Source: Rubripirellula tenax (lineage in GTDB: Bacteria; Planctomycetota; Planctomycetia; Pirellulales; Pirellulaceae). From it: a DNA stretch of 64,000 nucleotides. This document shows, piece by piece, positions 18,177 to 26,991 of this stretch. Made by a program: the position numbers and the translations under genes. The notes under the pieces were generated by a model. That model did no database searches. It had not been told where the DNA came from and saw only the letters and a program-made list of their open reading frames with translations. The stretch is taken from NCBI RefSeq assembly GCF_007860125.1, contig NZ_SJPW01000002.1, positions 496,001 to 560,000 on the forward strand. Direction: 5' to 3'. Each line of letters opens with the position of its first letter. Position 1 is the stretch's first letter.

Positions 18177-18267
18177 TCGAAGTAGCAACGGCCCGACGCT
18201 GACGACACGTGACGGAAGTCAGCTCGCGGCCGTGTCAGGCTGCGATGGTCAACGAAACTACGCCGGT

Positions 18268-18298
18268 TACTGATCTGGACCCCGGATACTGATCTGGA
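18268..18298. repeat. Two 12-bp direct repeats
   Basis: TACTGATCTGGA occurs at 18268-18279 and 18287-18298, exactly 19 bp apart, in the short gap between the two convergent genes. It may be a binding site or a chance duplication; nothing else supports a function. Confidence 0.5.
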
Positions 18299-18369
18299 AC
18301 CGCAACTGTATCAGCCCCCCCATGAAACATGCCGTCGAGTCCTCGTTGAAGGAAGGCGACGAGATCCCG

Positions 18370-19764
18370 TTAGGCCTGTTGCAGGTCGGTGACGGGCTGG
18401 TCCGTTTTGGCTCGTGCTAAGAAATCGGGCCAGACTTCGTCGGTCAGTTTCGTCTCGCCCAACGTGATCGTCTCGTTGACGTTCAAGTTGCCTTCGAGAA
18501 TGTGCGCCGAGTTGAGCGCATAGAAGCCGGGGACGCTTGTCACGATCGGTGGCAGTTGGGTGCTGTAGTCGATCGTAGCCAACGCGGCGACGTACTTCGC
18601 CCGAGCGACTTTGAAATCGAGCACGTTGTCGCGTGAAAAATAATCGTACATCTTTTCCAGCGTCGACAAACACTTTTCTTTGTAGTCGTCGTCGGTCTCG
18701 TTGAGGCCTTCGTGGTCATCCGGCAGGTACTTGGGCAAATACACCAAGTGGTTGCCGCCCAGTTGAGTGTCCGGGTTCACAATCGTTGACATCTCGATCA
18801 CCGCGGTCAGCGGTACCCAGGTGTCGGTGATGTTGGTGACGTAGTAGGGGCTGATCGGTTCTTTCAGCAGCATCGACGCACAGACGACGCCGAGGTAGCG
18901 AATCGCTTCGAGCTTTGACTTTTCGGTGTCCGTGAGCTCGTCACAAGAGCGGGCGATCAGCGGCGATGCGATCGTCGAAACGACATTGTCGAATCGTTGG
19001 GATTCGCCGCCGGCAAAGGTGACGTCCAGACCGGGGCCGTCGTCGACGCGGACGACGCTGGTGACCGGCGACGATGTCATCACCTTCAGTCCCTTTTGAG
19101 TCAGCACCTCGACCCAGCGATCCAGAATCCGTGCGTACCCCCCCGGCACGTAACCGAACATTTCCTTTTTCGCACCGCTGCGACGGGCTTTGTACATCCG
19201 GGCGGTGTGCGCCCAAATGAAAGCCGCCGATGTTTGTTTGTAGGCGTCGCCCAGCTTGGCCTTCAGGAGGGGCAACCAGACCTTTTCGAACGCGCCGTTA
19301 CCCGACCAGCGACGAAGCCATTTTTCGACCGATAGCTTCTCGAGTCGCCGCCAGCTCTTGATCTTCGAAGCGTAGAAAATCGTTCCACCCAGACGCAGTC
19401 GCTCGATCATCGACAACGGTGGAAACCTCAGGAATTCGGCCGTATTGCTCATCGAAAGCAGCTTGCCGCCGGCATAGAACCCGGTCTTGGTTTCGACCCA
19501 ATCGATCTCGTTTTCGAGTCCGATTTCGGACAGCACGTCACGCAGCTTCGAATCGCTCAGCAAGGTGACGTGATAGAAGCGATCCCAGACGACATCGCCC
19601 AATTGCCAGGCACTGGTCAATCCGCCCATCACGGGTGCGGATTCGGCAATCGTGACGTCTTGGCCGCGTCCGATCAGATCGCGGGCGATCTTCAGCCCCA
19701 TAACGCCACCGCCGACGACCAACCATGTCCGTCGCGGGGCGCCGTTCGCATTCGATTCGGTCAC
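18370..19764 (-). CDS. FAD-dependent amine-oxidase-family oxidoreductase
   Basis: A GTG start gives 464 residues. The dinucleotide-binding motif GGGVMG is at 18-23, with the acidic end of the second strand in VTIAES. The MGGLTSAWQLGDVVWDRFYHV stretch is typical of the protoporphyrinogen-oxidase/UDP-galactopyranose-mutase-like group. A C-terminal FAD-contacting region ends in NSAHILEGNLNVNETI. Members near glycosyltransferases often act in polysaccharide or isoprenoid-lipid pathways. It starts 2 bases after the GT2 stop codon, so it is co-transcribed with the glycosyltransferases, which supports a glycan-related substrate (inference). True protoporphyrinogen oxidase is less likely because no haem genes are near. 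Confidence 0.82.
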   Translation of the reverse strand: MTESNANGAPRRTWLVVGGGVMGLKIARDLIGRGQDVTIAESAPVMGGLTSAWQLGDVVWDRFYHVTLLSDSKLRDVLSEIGLENEIDWVETKTGFYAGGKLLSMSNTAEFLRFPPLSMIERLRLGGTIFYASKIKSWRRLEKLSVEKWLRRWSGNGAFEKVWLPLLKAKLGDAYKQTSAAFIWAHTARMYKARRSGAKKEMFGYVPGGYARILDRWVEVLTQKGLKVMTSSPVTSVVRVDDGPGLDVTFAGGESQRFDNVVSTIASPLIARSCDELTDTEKSKLEAIRYLGVVCASMLLKEPISPYYVTNITDTWVPLTAVIEMSTIVNPDTQLGGNHLVYLPKYLPDDHEGLNETDDDYKEKCLSTLEKMYDYFSRDNVLDFKVARAKYVAALATIDYSTQLPPIVTSVPGFYALNSAHILEGNLNVNETITLGETKLTDEVWPDFLARAKTDQPVTDLQQA

Positions 19765-19766
19765 AA

Positions 19767-20603
19767 CTAGTTCTTCCCGACGCGGTGACGGCCGAGCAGT
19801 TTCAGTGTCAACCAGATGGTCTTGAAGACTTGCATCTTGCTGTCGCCACCCTTTTGGTCGTAACGCAGACGTAGCGGTGCTTCACCGAACATGACGCCTT
19901 GGCTACGCAACTTCAACAGAACGTCGGCCATGCAGGAAAAGCCCTTTTCGCCGACGAAATTGTCGCCGTGTTCGGCAAATGCTTGGCGGATCACCGATGC
20001 ACGATAGGCCCGGTAACCCGATGTGTAATCGCGAACGCCACGAGTCGGGAACAGGGATGTGAATAGCACACGGGCACCGATCGACAAGATATGCCGCTCA
20101 AACGGCACGCCGATGACGCGAGCACCCGGTTGGAAACGCGATGCGATAACCACGTCACAACCTTCGTGAATCATGCCCACCATCCGTTCAATCAACCCGG
20201 GGGGATGCGTGTTGTCGGCGTCCATCGTGACGATGATGTCACGCTCGCCCGCCCGGTCGACGGCTTCGCGAAGACCGTCACGAATGGTGACGCCCAGGCC
20301 CGAATTGACTTCGTGTTGGACCAGGTGGATCGGCATTTGAAACGACATTTGTGAAGCGATTTTCGCCGTGTCGTCCTTGCTGCCGTCGTCGACGATGATG
20401 ACTTCGTAGGGCAATCCGCTGTCCGCGAACGCTTCGCCGATCCGCTCTAGCAGTTCTGGCAGTGCTTCTTCTTCGTTATAGGCCGGCAATGCCATGAACA
20501 CCTTCGACGGGCGAAACCGAATCGAATCGCGTGATTCATGATTGGATTCGACTTGCGAAGTGACTTGTTGCTGGGTTTCCGGGCCGGTCGGATCGTGATT
20601 CAT
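19767..20603 (-). CDS. Family 2 glycosyltransferase (dolichol/polyprenyl-phosphate sugar synthase-like)
   Basis: From the ATG at 20603 it has 278 residues. An upstream ATG at 20675 would add 24 residues without family character. It shows the GT-A features PAYNEEE (40-46), VDDGS (71-75) and MDADNTH (127-133, the metal-binding Asp motif). The later GVRDYTSGYRAYRASVI segment is characteristic of dolichol-phosphate-mannose-synthase-like enzymes. No C-terminal membrane spans are present, so it is probably a soluble or peripheral enzyme that charges a polyprenyl phosphate with sugar. Its neighbours, a GT87-type membrane transferase and a flavin oxidase, fit a lipid-linked glycan pathway. Confidence 0.88.
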   Translation of the reverse strand: MNHDPTGPETQQQVTSQVESNHESRDSIRFRPSKVFMALPAYNEEEALPELLERIGEAFADSGLPYEVIIVDDGSKDDTAKIASQMSFQMPIHLVQHEVNSGLGVTIRDGLREAVDRAGERDIIVTMDADNTHPPGLIERMVGMIHEGCDVVIASRFQPGARVIGVPFERHILSIGARVLFTSLFPTRGVRDYTSGYRAYRASVIRQAFAEHGDNFVGEKGFSCMADVLLKLRSQGVMFGEAPLRLRYDQKGGDSKMQVFKTIWLTLKLLGRHRVGKN

Positions 20604-20786
20604 GTTTAGAAGGGTGGGCCTGAGCCAACCGGTGTGGGGTCGAAGGCGGGTGTCGAATGAAGCAAGCTGAGGCAATCGGGGGGTGATTCCTTCGTGGAAT
20701 TTCCAGTGTCATTGCTACAACCCGCTTCCACAAGACTTTACATGGTGAACTTTTCAACACTTTTTGCAGCGTCGCCCGAAACACCC

Positions 20787-22076
20787 TTAAGCACCTGGTT
20801 GCGTCGGCCTTTTTTGCACCAATATGGCCACCAAAATGACCAAGCCCGCAGCCAAACACACACCATTGATGCTGGTCAGCACTCGAACCCCCATGGGACC
20901 GACGTCGATCCGCCCCATGATCATTCGTGTCGAGACGTAATTGAACAGCGGAACGGACCATAGGCCGACCAACGCCAGTCGCCAAAATCCAGAGATCGAC
21001 GCCCATGACGAAGGCGTTTTCATCAGCACGGCGGCGAGCGGGCCGACCATCAGCATGGTGTCATAGGATTGGTGATAGAGACTGACTAACGAAGTCAACA
21101 GAATCAACGCGCCCGTGACACCCACCAACCCGTCGTCCAATCCGGCCCGTCGCCGCTGGTGAAGCAGCAACATCGACGGGATCAGGAAAACGAACATCGC
21201 GACCAGGTGGGCCGCTTCCTTCGGATCTTTGCCCGCCCATTTGGCGACCACGGCCAGTGCGTCGACTCGCGTCCATGAAAACACGGGCGACTCGTCGTCT
21301 TGGGCGCGGTGAATCTCTTGAGACTCTGTGAAGTCGTTGCGCAGGATCTCGATGCCGCGGCCGATGTCCCCTTCGCCTTCGTGATAGGCAATCCAGGCAA
21401 ACGGGATTCCCGCGGCGACGATGCTGAGCACGGCGCCGATGATGATCGCTTTCACATTGCCGCGTGCCAGCATTATGAAACCGAGCGGCAAGATGTAAGT
21501 CGGCTTGGATGCGACGACTGCCAGCATTACCGCCGCCCGCCACGGTCGTCGGTCGCCCCAGTGAATCGCCAAGTAGGTCGCCAACACCAATTCGAACGTG
21601 AAGTACCCGTCAAACAAAGTGATGTGTCCGCCACGAGAAAACACCAGCGCCGCCGCGACGGCCAACGTCAAGTCGGCACGAATCGGTCGCCCGATGGATG
21701 CGGAAACGACCGCACCGATCGCGATGATCATGAACAGCGAAAACAGAAAGTACGTGACTTCGGCAACGTGCAACGGCATCACGACCCAGGGCGTATGCAA
21801 CACCAAGATCGAAGGCAGGAAGAACGGAATCTGGCGGGCGACGGGGTTGGCGGCGGCGTAGTCGGCGCCATAGGGGCTGATGCCGTCCAGCACCGCGCGG
21901 GTGGGGAAATAGATTCCGTTGTGAAAGTCGCACATCCCTTGGCGTGAGGGATCAAACGGGCCAGGCGTTTGATACTGCTTGACCGTTCTGGCGGCCGTCA
22001 AAAAAACGCCGAGCGCGAAAATGAAAAACGCGATGATCGCATATCGGCGGTCGCCGACCACAAAACGGCTAGCCAT
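20787..22076 (-). CDS. GT87-type polytopic membrane glycosyltransferase
   Basis: From the ATG at 22076 it has 429 residues with about ten hydrophobic spans. The first is at about 10-28 and the last at about 400-420. The loop after the first span carries CDFHNGIYFPTRAVLDG, resembling the acidic catalytic loop of the DUF2029/GT87 polyprenyl-sugar-dependent transferases, with Asp and His as plausible catalytic residues. It would move a sugar from a polyprenyl carrier onto an external acceptor. Its start overlaps the trpC stop by 8 bases, and the GT2 enzyme that could make its donor follows after a 183-base gap. Confidence 0.8.
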   Translation of the reverse strand: MASRFVVGDRRYAIIAFFIFALGVFLTAARTVKQYQTPGPFDPSRQGMCDFHNGIYFPTRAVLDGISPYGADYAAANPVARQIPFFLPSILVLHTPWVVMPLHVAEVTYFLFSLFMIIAIGAVVSASIGRPIRADLTLAVAAALVFSRGGHITLFDGYFTFELVLATYLAIHWGDRRPWRAAVMLAVVASKPTYILPLGFIMLARGNVKAIIIGAVLSIVAAGIPFAWIAYHEGEGDIGRGIEILRNDFTESQEIHRAQDDESPVFSWTRVDALAVVAKWAGKDPKEAAHLVAMFVFLIPSMLLLHQRRRAGLDDGLVGVTGALILLTSLVSLYHQSYDTMLMVGPLAAVLMKTPSSWASISGFWRLALVGLWSVPLFNYVSTRMIMGRIDVGPMGVRVLTSINGVCLAAGLVILVAILVQKRPTQPGA

Positions 22077-22857
22077 TCGTACGTCCAAGCAATCGTCGCG
22101 TTGCTGCGGTCACGTCGCTTTGTCGCATCAATGACTCGCCGACCAGCACCGCTTTGACCCCGCCCCGGCCGAGCATCAAAACATCTTCATGAGTAACAAT
22201 GCCGCTTTCGCCGACCAACAACCGATCGTCAGGAATCGACGGGCGCAGATCCAAGGTGTGCGAGAGCGACGTTTTGAATGTTTTCAGATCTCGATTGTTG
22301 ACGCCAACCAAACGAGTTCCCGTCGCCAGGACCGCATCCAGATTGGATGGCTCGTAGAGCTCGATCAACGTTTGCAAACCCAGTTCCGCCGCTTCGTCGT
22401 GCAGTCGTTTCAGCTCGCTTGGCGTCAAGCATTCGGCGATCAATAGCACGCAATCGGCGCCGACGACTCGGGCTTGCAGCAGCTGGTATCGATCGACGAT
22501 GAAGTCTTTTCGTAACAGCGGCAAGTCGACTGCGGCACGGACCTGTTTCAGGTATTCAAGCGATCCTTGAAAGAATGGCGCGTCGGTCAGCACGCTGATG
22601 CAGGCGGCGCCACCGGTGGCATAGCACTTGGCCAAAGTCGCGGGGTCAAAGTCTTTGCGGATCAATCCTGCCGACGGGCTGGCTTTTTTGACTTCGGCAA
22701 TCAACTGAACATCATCACCGGCGGCAAGTGCGCCGTGAAAGTCGCGGCAAGCTGGCAAATCGGCAAGCATCGACTCGAGTGCCGACGCAGGCACGCGGGC
22801 ACGATCCGTTTCGATCGTGACCCGCGTTTGGTCGATGATCTTGTCCAGAATTGTCAT
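22069..22857 (-). CDS. trpC: Indole-3-glycerol phosphate synthase
   Basis: This enzyme closes the indole ring in tryptophan biosynthesis (CdRP to indole-3-glycerol phosphate). The 262-residue single-domain TIM barrel is the normal stand-alone length. Family motifs visible are LIAEVKKASPSAG (catalytic Lys), LRKDFIVDRYQLLQAR, LLIAECLT, GVNNRDLKTF and LVGESGI. The ATG abuts the purH stop codon directly, and the gene overlaps the next membrane glycosyltransferase. No other trp genes occur in the window, so tryptophan genes appear scattered here. Confidence 0.96.
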   Translation of the reverse strand: MTILDKIIDQTRVTIETDRARVPASALESMLADLPACRDFHGALAAGDDVQLIAEVKKASPSAGLIRKDFDPATLAKCYATGGAACISVLTDAPFFQGSLEYLKQVRAAVDLPLLRKDFIVDRYQLLQARVVGADCVLLIAECLTPSELKRLHDEAAELGLQTLIELYEPSNLDAVLATGTRLVGVNNRDLKTFKTSLSHTLDLRPSIPDDRLLVGESGIVTHEDVLMLGRGGVKAVLVGESLMRQSDVTAATRRLLGRTNG

Positions 22858-24435
22858 TTAGTGCTTAAAGTGCCGGCGTCCTGTCAGCACCAAAGGCAGG
22901 TTGAACCGGTTGCAAGCCTCGATCACTTCGTCGTCGCGGCGCGATCCGCCGGGTTGGATCACGGCGACAACACCGGCGTCGGCGGCGGCTTCGATCGAGT
23001 CGGGGAACGGGAAGAACGCGTCCGAAGCCAGCACGGAACCCTGGGCTCGATCGCCGGCTTTGTCGATCGCGATCTCGACGCTGTCGACGCGGCTCATTTG
23101 GCCTGCGCCGACGCCGATTAGCGACGTGTCTTTGGCAAGCACGATCGCGTTGCTCTTGACGTGTCGGACCATTTCCCAGGCGAACGAAACGTCGTCCCAC
23201 AGTTCGTCGACAACCTTGGTGTCGGTGACTGTTTTCCACTGCAACATGGAACTGGTCATGCGGTCGGCATCTTGCACCAAGACTCCACCGGAAATGAATC
23301 GACGTTGGATCGACGATGGCGGCGTATCCAAGCGCCCGACCTGCATCAACCGGACGTTGTCACGCCACTTCGGTTTGCTGGTCAGCAACCCGACGGCTTC
23401 GGCTTCGAAGTCCGGTGCCACGATCGCTTCGATGAACAATCCCGGTTCACAAAGTAGTTCGGCCGTTTCTTTGTCAACGGTTCGGTTGAATCCCAGCACG
23501 CTGCCGAAGGCGCTTAGCGGGTCGCCGGCGAGTGCTTTACGGCATGCCCGGGCAAGCTTGATGTCCGTCGCCGCACCGCAAGGGTTGTTGTGCTTGATGA
23601 CGGAAACGGCTGGTCCGCCAAAGCCACGAACAATCTCAAGCGCCGAATCAAGGTCTAGCAGATTGTTGTACGACAGTTCTTTGCCGCTGATTTGTCGAGC
23701 CGAGACGAGGTTCGCACTTCGCACGTTCGGGTCGACATACAAGGCGGCCCGTTGGTGTGGGTTTTCGCCGTAACGCAACTGCGTTTTGCGGCGAAGCGTC
23801 ATGCTCAAACTGGCCGGGAATTCACCGCCCAGTGGTTCGCCTCGCATGAAATCGGCGATCGCGCGGTCGTAGCCAGCGGTGTGTTCGAACGCATCGGCCG
23901 CAAGCTGGCTTCGAAACTGGTGCGCCGTGCCGCCGACTTCGTCCATTTGGGCCAGTAGCTCGCCGTACTGTTGCGGGCTGGTCGCGACGGCAACATCGTT
24001 GTGGTTCTTGGCCGCGGCACGAACCAGACTGGGCCCGCCGATGTCGATCTGCTCGACGCATTCTTCGCGGCTAACGCCCGGTCGCGCGGCAGTTGCGGCG
24101 AACGGGTACAGGTTCACCACCACCAAATCGAACGGGATGATGTCGTGTTCGTCGATCGCGTCCATGTGATCGTCACGGTCGCGAATCGCCAGGATGCCGC
24201 CGAAGATTTTGGGGTGCAGCGTTTTGACGCGGCCGTCCAGCATCTCGGGGAACCCGGTGTACTCGGCGACGTCATGGACCTCGATTCCGGATTGTTCCAG
24301 GTGTTGGCGGGTGCCACCGGTGCTGTAGATCGCGACACCGGCACGTTGCAGCCCGGCGGCCAAGTCGGACAGACCGAGCTTGTCGCTGACGCTGATCAGG
24401 GCGGTGCGGATGGGGACGACGTCAGGGGCGGTCAT
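22858..24435 (-). CDS. purH: Bifunctional AICAR formyltransferase / IMP cyclohydrolase
   Basis: PurH carries out the last two steps of IMP synthesis. The 525-residue length is standard. The N-terminal cyclohydrolase domain has SVSDKLGL, STGGTRQHL and GRVKTLHPKIFGGILA. The formyltransferase domain carries LRYGENPHQRAALY, SVIKHNNPCGAA and SDAFFPFPD near the end, with QPGGSRRDDEVI at the C-terminus. The ATG at 24435 is supported by the conserved N-terminus. It lies 102 bases downstream of hisF on the same strand, and both are linked by AICAR, the by-product of histidine synthesis that PurH consumes. Confidence 0.97.
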   Translation of the reverse strand: MTAPDVVPIRTALISVSDKLGLSDLAAGLQRAGVAIYSTGGTRQHLEQSGIEVHDVAEYTGFPEMLDGRVKTLHPKIFGGILAIRDRDDHMDAIDEHDIIPFDLVVVNLYPFAATAARPGVSREECVEQIDIGGPSLVRAAAKNHNDVAVATSPQQYGELLAQMDEVGGTAHQFRSQLAADAFEHTAGYDRAIADFMRGEPLGGEFPASLSMTLRRKTQLRYGENPHQRAALYVDPNVRSANLVSARQISGKELSYNNLLDLDSALEIVRGFGGPAVSVIKHNNPCGAATDIKLARACRKALAGDPLSAFGSVLGFNRTVDKETAELLCEPGLFIEAIVAPDFEAEAVGLLTSKPKWRDNVRLMQVGRLDTPPSSIQRRFISGGVLVQDADRMTSSMLQWKTVTDTKVVDELWDDVSFAWEMVRHVKSNAIVLAKDTSLIGVGAGQMSRVDSVEIAIDKAGDRAQGSVLASDAFFPFPDSIEAAADAGVVAVIQPGGSRRDDEVIEACNRFNLPLVLTGRRHFKH

Positions 24436-24537
24436 GGCGATCCGGAGTGGTCAAACGCGGAGAAAAACGCGAGGCAGGTGGCTTAACGAACCGCCATTGT
24501 GTAATCGCCAAAAGCCCAAAACGTCAACGGGGCGAGC

Positions 24538-25305
24538 CTACAGACGCACGGCGATCCCGGCTTCTCGCATCGCTTGTTTGGTCTCTGCGATCGTGAATTG
24601 GCCGAAGTGAAAGATACTGGCGGCCAACGCCGCGTCGGCATTGCCATCGCGAATCGCATCCACCAAATGCTGGGGCGAACCGGCCCCACCGCTGGCCACG
24701 ACGGGGATCGAAACGGCTTGGCTGACCGCCGAAGTGATCTCGATGTCGTAGCCGTCGCGAGTCCCATCGGCGTCCATGCAGGTCAACACGATCTCGCCGG
24801 CGCCCAGCCGTTCGATCTCTTGCGCCCACTCGACCGCCATCAGCCCCGTCGGTTTTCGGCCGCCGTTGATGTGGACTTCCCAGACTTCTTTGCCGTCTTT
24901 GACGATCCGCTTGGGGTCGATGTTGACGACGATGCACTGGCTGCCAAAGCGATCGGCGGCGCGGCGGACGAAGTCGGGATCGGTACAGGCCGCTGAATTG
25001 ATCGATACCTTGTCGCACCCGGCCGACAAAAGAGCTCGCACGTCGTCGACCGTCCGAACGCCGCCGCCGACGGTCAACGGCATGAACACCTGTTCGGCCG
25101 TACGCCGGACGACATCCAAAATGATCGCCCGCTCTTCGTGGCTGGCCGTGATGTCTAGGAACACCAATTCGTCGGCACCCTCGGCTTCGTATCGCCGCGC
25201 CACTTCGACCGGGTCGCCGGCGTCACGAAGGTTCACAAAGTTGGTTCCCTTGACGACACGGCCTTCGAACACGTCCAAACAGGGAATCACGCGGGCAGCA
25301 AGCAT
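24538..25305 (-). CDS. hisF: Imidazole glycerol phosphate synthase cyclase subunit
   Basis: HisF uses ammonia delivered by HisH to form imidazole glycerol phosphate and AICAR in histidine synthesis. It has 255 residues, the normal length. Conserved features are the N-terminal [15 protein letters not shown] with the catalytic Asp, [10 protein letters not shown], the phosphate-binding [29 protein letters not shown] and VASGGAGS. No hisH or other his gene lies in the window. It is 16 bases after the fructosamine-kinase-like gene, so it seems embedded in a mixed-function operon. Confidence 0.97.
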   Translation of the reverse strand: MLAARVIPCLDVFEGRVVKGTNFVNLRDAGDPVEVARRYEAEGADELVFLDITASHEERAIILDVVRRTAEQVFMPLTVGGGVRTVDDVRALLSAGCDKVSINSAACTDPDFVRRAADRFGSQCIVVNIDPKRIVKDGKEVWEVHINGGRKPTGLMAVEWAQEIERLGAGEIVLTCMDADGTRDGYDIEITSAVSQAVSIPVVASGGAGSPQHLVDAIRDGNADAALAASIFHFGQFTIAETKQAMREAGIAVRL

Positions 25306-25321
25306 GGTCGGTCATCTCGGG

Positions 25322-26230
25322 TTACGAAAGCAGGTTCGACACGGTCGATCGGCACTGGTCCAAGTAACCGACGCCGAACATGTTCAAATGGTTCATCAGA
25401 TGATAAAGAACATAGACGCCCGTTCGCCGTTGCCAACCGGCGGGCAACGGGAACGCATCGTCGTAAGCCTCATAAAATTCTGCGGGGCAAGACCCGAAAA
25501 GCCTCAGCATCCCGAATTCGGCCTCGCGACAGCCCCGGTAAACCGCCGGATCGACGATCACCGGCTGCCCGTCGGCGTCGCACAAGTAGTTGCCGCTCCA
25601 CAGGTCGCCGTGCAGCAACGACGTCTCGTCGTCTCGCCCGGCAAGCAACTCGTCCATCCGACCGACGATGGTTTCGATGTCGCGTTGAAGACTCGAATCA
25701 GCCAGCCCCTGATCGACGGCCCATCGGAGCTGGAACCCGATCCTCTGGTCGGCGACGAACTCGGACCAAGTCGATCGAGACGCGTTCGGTTGGCGAGCGG
25801 AACCGAGATAGTTGTCCCGGTCGAGTCCGATGGCAGTGCCCAGCGTTGTTTGGTGCAGTGTTGTTTGACGCAGCGTTGTTCGATGCAGCGCCGCGAGGCA
25901 GCATCCGAAATCTGCAAAAAAGCTCGATCCGCGGTGGCCCGATTCAATCCATCGCATCACCAACCAAGCTCGCCCGTCTACAACGCCGCCGGCGATGACT
26001 TCGGGCACTTCGATCGCGTCGGCCGCGCGCAACCGAGATAGTCCGTCACGTTCACATTCGAAATTTTCGGCGAAGGATCGGTCGTTCGATTTGACGAACA
26101 CAGTTTCGGCAGTTCCGTCCGAATACTTCAGCACGACGCGAGCGGCGTCACTGATACAGCCGCCGCCCACCGTGGACACGTTCGTGACAGCGACGACGTT
26201 CGGAATGAGTTTTCGGATCGATGATTCCAT
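25322..26230 (-). CDS. Fructosamine-3-kinase-family protein with pentapeptide insert
   Basis: The family phosphorylates sugar residues stuck to lysines so that they fall off, which repairs glycated proteins. From the ATG at 26230 (302 residues) it shows the kinase catalytic loop HGDLWSGN (about 207-214) and the metal-binding IVDPAVY (Asp about 227), both hallmark FN3K motifs. The upstream GGGCISDA nucleotide loop is also typical. A TTG at 26251 would overlap nagB. Residues about 114-133 are a repeated pentapeptide ([10 protein letters not shown]) encoded by 15-bp tandem repeats, which is not a normal feature of the family. It is co-directional with nagB, which handles amino sugars. Confidence 0.88.
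   Translation of the reverse strand: MESSIRKLIPNVVAVTNVSTVGGGCISDAARVVLKYSDGTAETVFVKSNDRSFAENFECERDGLSRLRAADAIEVPEVIAGGVVDGRAWLVMRWIESGHRGSSFFADFGCCLAALHRTTLRQTTLHQTTLGTAIGLDRDNYLGSARQPNASRSTWSEFVADQRIGFQLRWAVDQGLADSSLQRDIETIVGRMDELLAGRDDETSLLHGDLWSGNYLCDADGQPVIVDPAVYRGCREAEFGMLRLFGSCPAEFYEAYDDAFPLPAGWQRRTGVYVLYHLMNHLNMFGVGYLDQCRSTVSNLLS
25841..25900. repeat. 15-bp tandem repeat inside the kinase-like gene
   Basis: Three near-identical 15-bp units start with CAG(C/T)GTTGTT at 25841, 25856 and 25871, and a fourth degenerate unit starts at 25886. They keep the reading frame and add pentapeptides to the encoded protein. Confidence 0.85.
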
Positions 26231-26247
26231 GTCGCGCCGACACTCTT

Positions 26248-26991
26248 TCAAGCGTCTCGCTTGGGCGAGGCCGATTCATCGACAAAGAACGTCACATCGT
26301 TGTGCATCCTCAGCAGTGATGCCGGACAATCGGGCGATACCGGACCAAGCATCGCGTCCCCGATGGCGTCCGCTTTCACGTCACCCGTCGCGATCAAGAT
26401 GATTTGATCGGCTTCCATGATTGTGCCGATTCCCATCGTGATGGCCGTTCTTGGAACGTCGTCGACCGAATCGAAGAAACGCGAGTTGGCTCGGATCGTT
26501 TGTCCAGTTAGCGAAACTTGACGCGTGCGAGAATCGGCGGCTGACCCGGGTTCGTTGAACGCGATATGCCCGTTCGACCCAATCCCCAACAATTGAATTG
26601 CAATGCCTCCGGCAGTCGCAATCGCCGATTCGTATTCGGCAACATGCTTTTCGATGTCTAGGCATTGACCATCGGGTACGTGAGTGTTGGCCAGATCAAT
26701 GTTCACGTGATCGAACAATTGCTGTTGCATGAAGTGGCGAAAACTCTGTGGATGGTCCGATGCCAAACCGATGTATTCGTCCAAGTTGAACGTCGTCAGT
26801 TGCGAGAAGTCCAATGCTTCATCGCGATGCAGTTGAATCAAACGTTGGTAGGTTGCAACGGGACTGCTTCCCGTCGCCAACCCCAAAACCAATTTGGGGT
26901 TCGATGTGATGGCCGCGGCAATGCGGCGTGCAACTTGGTCAGCGACATCGCCGGCTGAGGGGACAACGGTCAATCGAGGGGAAGACGTCAT
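26248..26991 (-). CDS. nagB: Glucosamine-6-phosphate deaminase
   Basis: NagB converts glucosamine 6-phosphate to fructose 6-phosphate and ammonia, which links amino-sugar breakdown to glycolysis. It has 247 residues, slightly shorter than the E. coli enzyme but usual for many bacteria. Visible motifs are the phosphate-binding GLATGSSPVATYQRLI, the NLDEYIGL region with the catalytic Asp, and GIGSNGHIAFNEPGS. Its ATG overlaps the stop codon of the HD-domain gene by 4 bp (ATGA). Together with the fructosamine-kinase-like gene it suggests a small amino-sugar unit inside the long leftward run. Confidence 0.95.
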   Translation of the reverse strand: MTSSPRLTVVPSAGDVADQVARRIAAAITSNPKLVLGLATGSSPVATYQRLIQLHRDEALDFSQLTTFNLDEYIGLASDHPQSFRHFMQQQLFDHVNIDLANTHVPDGQCLDIEKHVAEYESAIATAGGIAIQLLGIGSNGHIAFNEPGSAADSRTRQVSLTGQTIRANSRFFDSVDDVPRTAITMGIGTIMEADQIILIATGDVKADAIGDAMLGPVSPDCPASLLRMHNDVTFFVDESASPKRDA

